Shown here one piece after another: positions 45,418 through 54,404 of a DNA stretch of 64,000 nucleotides. Each line of letters opens with the position of its first letter. The first letter of the stretch is position 1. Below the pieces are notes generated by a model that searched no databases, was not told where the DNA came from, and worked only from the letters and a program-made list of their open reading frames with translations. The position numbers were made by a program, and so were the translations under genes. This DNA is from Eutrophomonas brisbanensis. Lineage in GTDB: Bacteria; Pseudomonadota; Gammaproteobacteria; Burkholderiales; Eutrophovitaceae. The stretch covers positions 186,001 to 250,000 of the forward strand of contig JAYQIQ010000001.1 of NCBI GenBank assembly GCA_038141705.1, in the 5' to 3' direction.

Positions 45418-46533
45418 TCAACGATAGAAAGCTTCCCCACCGACAAGCGGCTGGACAAAACTACGGAACTCGCTCCGGAACAAGTCAACACCCTCGCCAG
45501 TCAAAGAACTGAGTTTGATACTCAAGATTTTACCACAGGGCGACCTCACGATCCCCGGAGCTTCTGGAGTTCTATCGATTTTGTTATACACGATGATTTG
45601 CGGCACGCGATGCGCCCCAATTTCCGTAAGAACTTTATTCACCTCGTTAATCTGGTTCTCTCGGCTGGAACTGGACCAATCAACAACATGAAATAGCAAA
45701 TCTGCTTCGGCAGTCTCGACCAACGTTGACTTGAAAGCGTCAATCAGTGTATGCGGCAAATCACTCACAAACCCAACTGTATCCGTTAATGTGAGCCTTA
45801 TACCTTCGAAAAAACCTAGCTTTCTTGTGGTCGGGTCCAGTGTAGCAAATAATTTATCTTCAGCTTGCACCTGGCTCTTAGTAAGCCTGTTGAATAGTGT
45901 CGATTTCCCAGCGTTGGTATAACCAACCAAAGACACATTAAAGACGTCATGGCGCCGCCTACTAGCCCTACGGGTATTTCTTTGTTTTTCTATCACCCTC
46001 AAGCGCTGCTTAAGCGCCTTCACACGATTACCAAGTAAACGACGATCTGTTTCAAGCTGTGTCTCTCCCGGACCTCTCAGCCCGATACCCCCTTTCTGTC
46101 TCTCCAAGTGGGTCCAACCCCGCACCAGTCTAGTCGCCAAATGAGATAGCTGAGCCAACTCGACTTGCACCTTGCCTTCGTGACTCATCGCACGCTGGGC
46201 AAAAATATCTAGTATCAGGCTAGATCGATCAATCACTCTGCACTTAACGACCCGCTCGATATTGCGTTGTTGACTGGGAGAGATCGCGTGATTAAAGACA
46301 ACCAAATCCGCTTTGAAGAGTTGCACCAAGTTGGCGACCTCCTCGAGCTTTCCACTTCCGGCAAAGGTAGCTGTATCTGGTTTGTACCGCTTACCTCCAA
46401 CCTTAGCGCTGACCGATGCCCCCGCGCTCGAGACTAGACTGCAAATCTCATCGAGCGCCTCTGAGTACTCAGGATTTGAGAAATCCAAAAAAACCACAAT
46501 GGCCCGTTCGGGCACTAATACCCGGGATAACAC
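45418..46533 (-). CDS. hflX: GTPase HflX
   Basis: Ribosome-associated GTPase that splits stalled ribosomes under stress. It is 371 residues, starting at GTG 46533 (a stop lies just upstream in frame). The N-terminal HflX domain has ALDEICSLVSSAGASVSAKVGG, GSGKLEEVANLVQ and VVFNHAISPSQQRNIER, then LIDIFAQRAMSHEGK-type sequence and GIGLRGPGETQLETDRR. The G domain has VGYTNAGKSTLFNRLTKS, TLTDTVGFVSDLPHTLIDAFKSTL and YNKID. It is shorter than E. coli HflX (426), lacking part of the C-terminal tail. It is intact. Confidence 0.95.
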   Translation of the reverse strand: MLSRVLVPERAIVVFLDFSNPEYSEALDEICSLVSSAGASVSAKVGGKRYKPDTATFAGSGKLEEVANLVQLFKADLVVFNHAISPSQQRNIERVVKCRVIDRSSLILDIFAQRAMSHEGKVQVELAQLSHLATRLVRGWTHLERQKGGIGLRGPGETQLETDRRLLGNRVKALKQRLRVIEKQRNTRRASRRRHDVFNVSLVGYTNAGKSTLFNRLTKSQVQAEDKLFATLDPTTRKLGFFEGIRLTLTDTVGFVSDLPHTLIDAFKSTLVETAEADLLFHVVDWSSSSRENQINEVNKVLTEIGAHRVPQIIVYNKIDRTPEAPGIVRSPCGKILSIKLSSLTGEGVDLFRSEFRSFVQPLVGGEAFYR

Positions 46534-46594
46534 TACCGCAACACCGTACCTTTAGAGCTCAATCGCGCATCCCGATTCACGAGTAACTAACACT

Positions 46595-46828
46595 CTAACT
46601 GGCTGACTCGTCAGAAATCGATACTGCTTTAGCCGGCACTATTGTGGAGATAGCATGCTAATAGACCATTTGGGTAATAGTGTTTCTCAAAAGAATCACG
46701 TACTGATCAAAAGACTCCACAACTCCTTGCAACTTTATTCCATTTTCAAGGTATATGGAAACTTGGATTCGCTCTTTTCTTAAAGCATTGAGAAATGGGT
46801 CTTGAAGTGTCGTTGGCCTTGCGCTCAT
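46595..46828 (-). CDS. hfq: RNA chaperone Hfq with in-frame TAG at the conserved Sm2 lysine
   Basis: The ATG at 46828 follows AAGGAG by 7 bases. The frame gives 56 residues of plain Hfq: TLQDPFLNALRKERIQVSIY, LENGIKLQGVVESFDQYVIL, RNTITQMVY. It then meets TAG (46658-46660, codon 57), and the same frame continues HAISTIVPAKAVSISDESAS to TAG at 46595. The family has YKHAIS here, and the lysine and histidine line the poly-U binding pore. A single A to T change (AAG to TAG) would explain it. As written the protein lacks its fifth strand and should not function. With Lys restored it is 77 residues. It lies between der and hflX. Confidence 0.93.
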
Positions 46829-46901
46829 GGGTAACTCCTTTTCTTTTTCTTATGTTGTGGGTTACAGTCAACCGAATATGCTACACAAATAATGACATCT
46901 A

Positions 46902-48296
46902 TCAATCAAAAAAGATCCTTATTCTCAGCGCTTTTTCCTCCTTTTTGCATCCCGACTCAGAAATGGATTTTCGCTTTGCTTGAAAGAAATTTTTTAATGG
47001 AGTTCCTCGCAGCTTAAAAGCCTCAGCAAAAAATCCCTCTAGATATCTCCTGTAACTATCAGGAATTTGATTTAAAGAGTTCCCATGGATAACCACGAGA
47101 GGCGGATTCATGCCACCTTGATGGGCATAGCGTAATTTAGGTCTGCTGTAGCCCTTGCGAGGAGGCGTTTGCCGCTCCGTCGCCAACTTTAAAACGCGCG
47201 ATAATTTTGGGGTTGGGAGATTTGCCCGAGCCGATCTAAAAGCCTGATCGACTGATTTAAGAAGTCCCTTTATGCCACTTCCGCTTTTTGCTGAAAGTCG
47301 ATGCACTCGAGCAAAGTCTAAAAAACCAAGCTTTCTCGAAAATGACCTCTCCATAAAGCTCTTCGCGTCTACCGAGCACAAATCCCACTTGTTAAACACC
47401 ACTACCATGGCTCTACCACTTTCGATCGCATACGCAGCTAGACTGACATCCTGATCTGTTACACCTTCCGTCGAATCCAACACAAGCAAGACGACATTAG
47501 ATTGATCTACCGATTGTAGTGCCTTGATGACAGAAAATTTCTCTATCTTTTCATCAACCTTACCTCTGCGACGGACCCCCGCAGTATCCACAAATAAATA
47601 TCGACTATTTTCCCTCTCAAACTCTATTTCAATACTATCCCTCGTCGTACCCGGCTGATCATATGCTATCACCCTCTCCTCTCCGAGTATCGAGTTAACA
47701 AGCGTAGACTTACCGACGTTTGGCCTACCAACAACCGCCATTTTTGGGTAGAGGCTATCATCCCGGTGTATGATCTGTCCCTCTTGTTCCTGTCGATTTC
47801 CAATAGCCGACGTGAGCAAGGAGACAAGCTCACCTACTCCGTCTCCATGCGCCGATGAAATTACTAGCGGATCACCCAAACCAAGCTCATAAAAGTCAAC
47901 ACATGCTGCATCCCTCGACATCCCCTCGGCTTTATTAACAATGACCCACACTTGAGCATTAACTTTTCGAAGAATTTTTGATATCGCATGATCCTGGAAA
48001 GTTAGACCTTCCCTGACATCCACAAGGAATAGAACTAAATCAGCCTCATCAATTGCCTGTCTAGATTGACGCGTCATCTCCGCCTGGACACCCGAATCCA
48101 CCAAGGTGTCAAGACCGCCAGTATCAACTAGAAAAAACTCTACGCCAGATTCAGTTACCGTCGAATAGTGACGATCCCTCGTCAAACCCGACTCGTTTCC
48201 AACAATGGCAGATCTGGATTTGGTTATACGATTGAATAAGGTTGATTTCCCAACGTTGGGTCTGCCCGCCAAAACCACGGTTTTCTTATTGAACAT
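46902..48296 (-). CDS. der: Ribosome biogenesis GTPase Der (EngA)
   Basis: Tandem-GTPase needed for 50S assembly. From the ATG at 48296 (MFNKKTVVLAGRPNVGKST; an in-frame start at 48317 is also possible) it is about 464 residues. The first G domain has AGRPNVGKSTLFNRITKSR, FLVDTGGLD and VNKAEG. The second has VGRPNVGKSTLVNSILGEER, YDQPGTTRDSIEIEF, VDTAGVRRRGKVDEKIEKFS and FNKWDL. The C-terminal KH-like domain has TPPRKGYSRPKLRYAHQGGMNPPLVVIHGN. It is intact. The N-lobe 'IVNKAEG' replaces the more usual NKxD. Confidence 0.97.
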   Translation of the reverse strand: MFNKKTVVLAGRPNVGKSTLFNRITKSRSAIVGNESGLTRDRHYSTVTESGVEFFLVDTGGLDTLVDSGVQAEMTRQSRQAIDEADLVLFLVDVREGLTFQDHAISKILRKVNAQVWVIVNKAEGMSRDAACVDFYELGLGDPLVISSAHGDGVGELVSLLTSAIGNRQEQEGQIIHRDDSLYPKMAVVGRPNVGKSTLVNSILGEERVIAYDQPGTTRDSIEIEFERENSRYLFVDTAGVRRRGKVDEKIEKFSVIKALQSVDQSNVVLLVLDSTEGVTDQDVSLAAYAIESGRAMVVVFNKWDLCSVDAKSFMERSFSRKLGFLDFARVHRLSAKSGSGIKGLLKSVDQAFRSARANLPTPKLSRVLKLATERQTPPRKGYSRPKLRYAHQGGMNPPLVVIHGNSLNQIPDSYRRYLEGFFAEAFKLRGTPLKNFFQAKRKSISESGCKKEEKALRIRIFFD

Positions 48297-48423
48297 ATGG
48301 GCCACACCAACAGACAAAAAATCTTTTAGCTATGTTATTTCCCGCTTGAAAGTGAATGCGCGGAAAAATTACCCGAGGAGGTCTGAACAAATATTGTTCC
48401 AAATGCATTTAAGTCAATCTTGG

Positions 48424-49455
48424 TCACTCGGCCTCCCCTCCATCAAACGATCCGACAATACGACCATCTGTCTCGTCAAGAGCAAAAACGTTACCCTCGA
48501 AGTCCCCAACAAAGACGAACCCAGGAAGTACTTTAGGGCCAGTTAGCCCACGATATTTCAATGAATCCATGACCCACGTAAGCCCTCCGGTAGCCAGACT
48601 AAAAGCCTTTACCTCTGCGGTATTTGTCGTCACGAAAATAGAATCTCCATTCGCATCAAGCGACCCAACCGCAGACACATTCGAAGACCACATTAACTCG
48701 CCCGAGTCATATTTGTAACATGCAACCCTACCTTGGTAGCTCGCGGCACACACCGTATCACCAACCATCAAAGGGGTCCCCACAACATCTGCGACCCTCT
48801 CGAGCTCGTTATCTCCGGTCGGGCTGGATACCTTCTCGCTCCAAATCACGGTGCCATTAATCGAATCGAATTTATACAAATAACCCCCAGGGAATCCAGC
48901 GACCAGGTTTCCGTCTGGACCAACAAGAATTCCGACTTGACCCCTTAAAACTAAAGGCGACGGTGGCGCAGAAAACTCCCAGATTTTTTTGCCATCCAGC
49001 TTGCTGTAGGCGTGGATTGTCCCTGTTACAGTTCGAATATAAAGGCTGTCGGAACCGACTGCTGGCGCAGATACAACCTCGTCGTTTACGTTCACTTCCC
49101 ATTGGCTGTCGAAATTCTCATTCAGCGCTCGCAAAAGCCCAGAGTTCGAGACTACATATGAGCTCGATTCGATGTTCACTAACGCGCTGGAGAAGTGATC
49201 TTCAGCTTCTTTCTGGCGAATTATCTTTCCATCTGACCCGGAAAAACAAACCAGTTTAGTGTGTGACGCGCTGCATACGGAATCGCCAGCTATTCGAATA
49301 TCCACATTGATACTTTGAGCTTCACCAATGGATTCCTTCCAATCCTTAACGAAGGTGACCTCATCTTTAAACTTCGGTATCTCGAAGGGCTCATGGCCTT
49401 TCCCAGCACAACCGAGTAGAGCCGCCAAGGCCAGAATTATCCAAACGGATCTCAC
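48424..49455 (-). CDS. bamB: Outer membrane assembly lipoprotein BamB
   Basis: Eight-bladed beta-propeller lipoprotein of the BAM complex. It is 343 residues: signal peptide with lipobox LAALLGC (Cys 16), then repeated PQQ-like blades, e.g. LYIRTVTGTIHAYSKLDGKKIWEFSAPPSP, NLVAGFPGGYLYKFDSINGTVIWSEKVSSP, VCAASYQGRVACYKYDSGELMWSSNV and VFVGDFEGNVFALDETDGRIVGSF. Its position between der and the yfgM-like gene is conserved. It is intact. Confidence 0.95.
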   Translation of the reverse strand: MRSVWIILALAALLGCAGKGHEPFEIPKFKDEVTFVKDWKESIGEAQSINVDIRIAGDSVCSASHTKLVCFSGSDGKIIRQKEAEDHFSSALVNIESSSYVVSNSGLLRALNENFDSQWEVNVNDEVVSAPAVGSDSLYIRTVTGTIHAYSKLDGKKIWEFSAPPSPLVLRGQVGILVGPDGNLVAGFPGGYLYKFDSINGTVIWSEKVSSPTGDNELERVADVVGTPLMVGDTVCAASYQGRVACYKYDSGELMWSSNVSAVGSLDANGDSIFVTTNTAEVKAFSLATGGLTWVMDSLKYRGLTGPKVLPGFVFVGDFEGNVFALDETDGRIVGSFDGGEAE

Positions 49456-49457
49456 TG

Positions 49458-50093
49458 CTACTTACCGCCCAGGCTATCGATCTTAATTTGTACGATGTCC
49501 CTCCATGGGTCTTGTTCTCCAAGTAACGAAAGCGCCTGAGAGTATCCCTCGCGCGCCTTTAAAAGATCACCCTTTGCATACTCAATATCTCCTCTCATAT
49601 CAGCAAACTGCGCAGCAAAGGACGAGGAAACGTCACTCGAGAGGTAATTTAGAGCATTTTCGTAATCCTCTTTCTCTAGGTATGCAGCAGCCAATCGAAG
49701 CTTCATCAATTCCTTGAGAGCCGGATCCTTTGACCCATCAAGCGCATCACTCAAGCTTTTGATTACCTCATCAACATTACCAGCTTCAAACTCCGTTTTA
49801 GCGAGTATCAAATTTGCGAGCGCAGCGTAGTGAGTACCACCGTGCGCCTCCAAAAGTTTTGCAGCATTTTCACGGATCGCCTCGGCGTCACCCGATGCTT
49901 GCGCTTCCTCGATTTTTGCGAAAATCACCGACGCATCCTGTGATTCTTGTTTCTTGAAGTGCTCGACCCCCTTAAAAGTTCCGAGTCCGACGATAACCGC
50001 CACGACGACCATCAAGATCAATTTCCCGTATGACCGCCAGAACTGTTTCAGTTCATCAATTTGTTCCTGCTCTTCTAAATCAAACGTTGCCAT
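49458..50093 (-). CDS. yfgM: YfgM-like tetratricopeptide membrane protein (ancillary SecYEG translocon subunit)
   Basis: A 211-residue inner-membrane protein with a cytoplasmic N-terminus (TFDLEEQEQIDELKQFWRSYGK), one span (LILMVVVAVIVGLGTF, about 26-41) and a periplasmic helical TPR domain (LILAKTEFEAGNVDEVIKSLSDAL, LRLAAAYLEKEDYENALNYLSS, GDIEYAKGDLLKAREGYSQAL). In E. coli YfgM works with PpiD at the Sec translocon. It lies between hisS and bamB, as there. It is intact. Confidence 0.92.
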   Translation of the reverse strand: MATFDLEEQEQIDELKQFWRSYGKLILMVVVAVIVGLGTFKGVEHFKKQESQDASVIFAKIEEAQASGDAEAIRENAAKLLEAHGGTHYAALANLILAKTEFEAGNVDEVIKSLSDALDGSKDPALKELMKLRLAAAYLEKEDYENALNYLSSDVSSSFAAQFADMRGDIEYAKGDLLKAREGYSQALSLLGEQDPWRDIVQIKIDSLGGK

Positions 50094-50121
50094 AAATTTC
50101 TCTATAAATTAGTGAATAACA

Positions 50122-51390
50122 TTAACTATCTCGAGCGTCCTTGATTAACGCGATTGCAGCGTCATATTTTACCGTTTGTTGAAGATCTCCTGTTCGAAGA
50201 GGTTTTACCGTTAAAGCGCCTTGGTTCAACTCCTCTTCGCCCACTATCACGGCAAAATTCGCACCGCTGCTGTCCGCCCTTTTCATCTGCGACTTGAAAC
50301 TACCGCCACCACAATGCAATAGACAAGAGATCCCGTCCGCGCGAAACCTTTGAGCGGTCTCCCAAGCAATTACATCCGTCCCCTGACCTGAGTAAATCAG
50401 ATAAGCGTCCGGAGATTTCACACTAAAACGATGCGAATTCAGACCCACGAGCGCTAGTATTCGTTCGATACCCATCGCAAATCCACAAGCTGGGATCGCC
50501 TTACCACCTATTTGCTCAGACAGACCGTCGTAGCGACCCCCAGCGCAAATTGTGCCCTGAGAGCCCAATTTCTCAGTCTTCCACTCATAAACAATATCGT
50601 TGTAATAATCTAAACCTCTAACTAGAGTTGGATTAATCCGGAAATCAATTCGATTAATGTCAAGCACACGTTTGAACTCATCAAATATATTCTGGGACTT
50701 ATCGCTCAGAAAATTACTTAATTTAGGCGCCCCCTCAATCACACCTTGCATGTCTGGGTTTTTACTATCCAATATACGAAGAGGATTCTTGGTTAACCGC
50801 CTGATGGAGTCCTCATCTAATTCATCGCGTCTTGCGGCCAAATACCCAACTAACGCCTCTTTAAAAGCGGCTCGATCCTCCAATGACCCCAGCGAGTTAA
50901 CCTCGAGGGAGATTTCCTCGAGACCCAATTCCCTCCAAAGACTTGCCCCCATTAAGATGTGCTCGGCGTCAATATCGGAGCCTGCAATTCCCATCGACTC
51001 AACACCGACTTGGTGAAACTGCCGATATCTTCCTTTCTGAGGACGTTCATGCCGAAACATGGGCCCCATGTAATAGACCCGTTGCGGAGCTGAATAAGTT
51101 AGATTGTGCTCAATCACCGCTCTCACGGCGGAGGCAGTACCCTCCGGCCGAAGTGTGAGCTCCTCACCATTTAACCTGTCCGAAAAGCTGTACATCTCCT
51201 TCTCGACAATATCTGTGACCTCACCGATAGAACGAACGAACAGATTAGTGGACTCGAGGATGGGAGTTCTAAGATTCTTGTACCCAAAGCTCGCAGCCCA
51301 CTCTCTGATGACGTGCTCGAATGCTTCCCATTTGAAACTTTCATCAGGAAGTATGTCGTTCATCCCGCGAATTGCCTTTAGTTTTTCCAT
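50122..51390 (-). CDS. hisS: Histidyl-tRNA synthetase HisS
   Basis: Class II aminoacyl-tRNA synthetase. It is 422 residues: IRGMNDILPDESFKWEAFE, motif 1 region RTPILESTNLFVRSIGEVTDIVEKEMYSF, LTLRPEGTASAVRAVIEH, motif 2 GPMFRHERPQKGRYRQFHQVGVE, the histidine A-box VRGLDYYNDIVYEW, CAGGRYDGLSEQIGG, motif 3 ACGFAMGIERIL, and a C-terminal anticodon-binding domain. It is intact. hisZ at 41.9 kb is its non-catalytic paralogue. Confidence 0.98.
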   Translation of the reverse strand: MEKLKAIRGMNDILPDESFKWEAFEHVIREWAASFGYKNLRTPILESTNLFVRSIGEVTDIVEKEMYSFSDRLNGEELTLRPEGTASAVRAVIEHNLTYSAPQRVYYMGPMFRHERPQKGRYRQFHQVGVESMGIAGSDIDAEHILMGASLWRELGLEEISLEVNSLGSLEDRAAFKEALVGYLAARRDELDEDSIRRLTKNPLRILDSKNPDMQGVIEGAPKLSNFLSDKSQNIFDEFKRVLDINRIDFRINPTLVRGLDYYNDIVYEWKTEKLGSQGTICAGGRYDGLSEQIGGKAIPACGFAMGIERILALVGLNSHRFSVKSPDAYLIYSGQGTDVIAWETAQRFRADGISCLLHCGGGSFKSQMKRADSSGANFAVIVGEEELNQGALTVKPLRTGDLQQTVKYDAAIALIKDARDS

Positions 51391-51461
51391 TCAAGCGTCC
51401 CGTTGTTTTCCATTAACCAAGAAAGTAAGGTTGATAATCTCAGATAGAGTCAAGAGTTAGC

Positions 51462-52679
51462 CTACCGACGATATCGTCTCTCTACATAACTCGATATCAA
51501 CTCCTTAAAGTCCTGAGCAATATGATCACCCTTCAAGGTAACAGTCTTTTCGCCATCAATAAACACGGGGGCTACTGGAATCTCGCCAGCACCAGGTAGG
51601 CTAATTCCTATATTTGCCCCCTTGCTTTCTCCTGGGCCGTTTACAACGCATCCCATCACGGCGATAGACATCTCCTCCACCCCGACGTACTCACGCTTCC
51701 ATCCTGGCATCTTGCTATTTACAAAAGTTTGAACTTCCTCAGTTAGAACGCGAAAAAAATTACTGGATGTACGACCACAACCGGGACAAGAAATTACGAG
51801 AGGATTAAAGGAACGAAACCCCATCGTTTGTAGTATTTGCTGTGCAACAGTTACCTCGTCGGTTCGTTTACCATACGGGGTCGGCGTTAGAGAAATCCTA
51901 ATGGTATCTCCGATACCTTGCTGCAAAAGGACGCTCAACGCTGCGGAAGATGCGACGATCCCTTTACTTCCCATTCCGGCTTCCGTGAGTCCGAGATGAA
52001 GGGGATAGGAGACCTCGTCACTTAAGATCTCATACACTTTAATCAGCTCCTGCACGTCACTAACCTTGCAGGATACGATTATCTTGTTTTGTGGCAACCC
52101 AATTTTTTCAGCCGCGTGACCACTCTCAATCACTGAGGCTATCAACGCATCTCTCACCAATTCTGAATTGGTTTTTTTATGGGACGACTTGCCGTTTTCA
52201 TCCATCAACCTCGCAAGAAGGGCTTGGTCTAGGCTGCCCCAATTCACACCTATCCTCACAGGTTTATTTAGTCGACATGCAATTTCAATGATTTCCGTAA
52301 ACTGCGCGTCGCGCTTGCTACCCCTACCAACATTTCCGGGATTGATTCTAAATTTATCAAGACTCTCGGCACATCCGGGGTAATCTCTCAAAAGTTTATG
52401 CCCATTAAAATGAAAGTCACCCACGATCGGATTTGTAATGTTCGAGGCAAGCAACTTTTCTTTGATAGCTGGGACCGCTCTCGCCGCCTCTGGCGAGTTG
52501 ACCGTCACTCTAACAATTTCAGAACCCGCTTCTGTAAGTTCGGAAATCTGACGAACCGTATCGTCAACTGAAGCGGTATCTGTGTCAGTCATTGACTGAA
52601 TTACAATTGGAGCATCTCCTCCAACGGGGATGCTACCAACTACGACTTGGTTTGTTTTTCTCCGAATAATATCCGGCAT
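51462..52679 (-). CDS. ispG: (E)-4-hydroxy-3-methylbut-2-enyl-diphosphate synthase IspG
   Basis: 4Fe-4S enzyme of the MEP isoprenoid pathway, downstream of Dxr at 31.5 kb. It is 405 residues: QVVVGSIPVGGDAPIVIQSMTDTDTASVDDTVRQI, IVGDFHFNGHKLLRDYPGCAESLDKFRINPGNVG, RIGVNWGSLDQALLARLMDENG, HLGLTEAG and the cluster cysteines in VISCPGCGRTSSNFF, AVMGCVVNGPGESKGANIGISLPG. It is intact. The rodZ and pilF genes that often follow toward rlmN are absent. Confidence 0.97.
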   Translation of the reverse strand: MPDIIRRKTNQVVVGSIPVGGDAPIVIQSMTDTDTASVDDTVRQISELTEAGSEIVRVTVNSPEAARAVPAIKEKLLASNITNPIVGDFHFNGHKLLRDYPGCAESLDKFRINPGNVGRGSKRDAQFTEIIEIACRLNKPVRIGVNWGSLDQALLARLMDENGKSSHKKTNSELVRDALIASVIESGHAAEKIGLPQNKIIVSCKVSDVQELIKVYEILSDEVSYPLHLGLTEAGMGSKGIVASSAALSVLLQQGIGDTIRISLTPTPYGKRTDEVTVAQQILQTMGFRSFNPLVISCPGCGRTSSNFFRVLTEEVQTFVNSKMPGWKREYVGVEEMSIAVMGCVVNGPGESKGANIGISLPGAGEIPVAPVFIDGEKTVTLKGDHIAQDFKELISSYVERRYRR

Positions 52680-52714
52680 CTAAGATTTTCCTCGCATTAC
52701 ATACCGGTTAGAAC

Positions 52715-53862
52715 TTACACCTTCGTGCTGACTTCTTGATCTCCTGGGGTCCTTTTATCCTTAACTTCACCAGCAAGTTGGCCACATGCTCCAGATACAT
52801 CATCTCCGCGAGTTTTTCTCACGGTTGCGATCCGCCACCCAGACATCAAAATTCTCTGAAACGCTTGAACTCGCTCGGAGTGGCTCGTTTTGTAACCACT
52901 ACCCGGAAATGGATTAAAAGGAATCAGATTAAATTTGCAGGATATACCTTCAGTCAATTTAAGGAGCTCTCGAGCTTGACTATTACTGTCGTTTATACCG
53001 TGGAGCATCACGTACTCGAAAGTCACAAAATCACGCGGGGATCCACTCCTAATCCACTTTTCGCTAGAGACGTCTGAGCTAATATTTGGGTCGACATACC
53101 GACGACACGCATCCAGCAATTGCTCAATTGGATATTTTTTATTGATAGGAACTAATTCATCACGAAGTTCGTTAGTCGGAGCATGCAACGAAACTGCCAA
53201 CGACACAGGACAATCCTCTCGGAGTCGGTCAATATTCGGGACGATGCCAGATGTAGATACTGTTAATTTGCGTCTGGAGAGACCATATGCATTGTCATCT
53301 AGCATAACTCGCAAAGCGGTAATTAAGCTGTCATAGTTCGTCAGCGGTTCGCCCATCCCCATCATCACCACATTACTAACAGGACGATCCGCACTCACAT
53401 TACCAAGCCTATTCGGCGTTCCATCTAAAGTTGGCGAGTGCATGAACCACCAGAGCTGGCCAACAATCTCAGATACAGATAAGTTACGGTTGAAACCCTG
53501 CCGACCAGTCGAGCAGAACGTACACGCGAGCGCACATCCGACTTGAGACGAAATACAAAGAGTTCCTCGATCAATTTCGGGAATGAACACCGATTCGACA
53601 GCATTTTGCGAATCCACACCAAACAAAACCTTTCGAGTACCATCCGATGCAATATTGTCTTTCTTTGGCATGGGTACTTCGACAGTGGCCACCTCGCTAA
53701 GCACTTTTCGAAGCGATTTAGAGAGATTGGTCATTTCTTCAAAATCTGCCACCCCTTTTGATGAACCCACTTAAATAGCTGGGTTCCTCTGAAAGGGTCC
53801 TCACCAATACCAATTAGGAATTTTTTGATTCCAGCGAGATCGTAATCGAGAAGATTGACCAA
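52715..53862 (-). CDS. rlmN: Dual-specificity rRNA/tRNA methyltransferase RlmN (frameshifted near the N-terminus)
   Basis: Radical SAM enzyme making m2A2503 in 23S rRNA and m2A37 in tRNA. The core is clean: LFGVDSQNAVESVFIPEIDRGTLCISSQVGCALACTFCSTGRQGFNRNL (CxxxCxxC), VVMMGMGEPLTNYDSL, SLAVSLHAPTNELRDELVPINKKYPI, VMLHGINDS, and GACGQLAGE with the C-terminal catalytic Cys. Upstream, NLLDYDLAGIKKFLIGIGEDPFRGTQLFKWVHQKG is in another frame. One G missing at the CCCC of 53752-53755 joins them (KGVADFEEMTNLSKSLR). The start is probably TTG at 53862. Restored length is about 382. Confidence 0.93.
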
Positions 53863-53873
53863 ATCTGCGTCCG

Positions 53874-54299
53874 TTATCTACTGTAAACGTTCATGCTCGG
53901 AAAGAAGTACGAAACCTCTATCGCTGCGTTCTCGGCAGAATCAGAACCGTGGACAGCATTCGCGTCGATACTGACTGCAAAGTCGGCACGTATGGTTCCC
54001 GCATCGGCTTTTTTAGGATCCGTTGCACCCATCAAATCACGATTCTTGAGAATAGCATTTTCCCCCTCGAGCACTTGGATACAAACTGGCCCGGATGTCA
54101 TAAATTCGACAAGATCGTCAAAAAAAGGTTTTCCCTCATGCACCGAATAAAAACCCGCAGCTTCAGCCCGCGAGAGATGTGCCATTTTCATGGCAACGAC
54201 TTTCAAACCAGCCCCCTCGAACCGACTTAGAATTTGACCGATAACATTTTTCTGAACTGCATCGGGTTTTATGATCGACAAGGTTCTTTCAACAGCCAT
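53874..54299 (-). CDS. ndk: Nucleoside diphosphate kinase Ndk
   Basis: Balances NTP and dNTP pools. It is 141 residues: ERTLSIIKPDAVQKNVIGQILSRFE, VAMKMAHLSRAEAAGFYSVHEGKPFFDDLVEFMTSGPV, NRDLMGATDPKKADAGTIRADFAVSIDANAVHGSDSAENA with the phosphorylated His in NAVHGSDS. It is intact. It is upstream of rlmN as in many gammaproteobacteria. Confidence 0.98.
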   Translation of the reverse strand: MAVERTLSIIKPDAVQKNVIGQILSRFEGAGLKVVAMKMAHLSRAEAAGFYSVHEGKPFFDDLVEFMTSGPVCIQVLEGENAILKNRDLMGATDPKKADAGTIRADFAVSIDANAVHGSDSAENAAIEVSYFFPSMNVYSR

Positions 54300-54404
54300 T
54301 TGTACTCCAATCAGTGAATTTTTAGAAGAAAATTTGATTCTTAAAGCGGGCAGGATTCTAACACGCCGGGATGGTCATAACGAACACAAAACGAGATCCA
54401 TCCG

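Noticed and set aside
46658..46660. TAG (or TGA) reassigned to an amino acid in this genome
   Set aside because: Many clean genes in the window end normally at TAG and TGA (moaD at TAG, eno and fdhD's final codon at TGA), and only one internal TAG and one internal TGA are seen, so reassignment is not supported.
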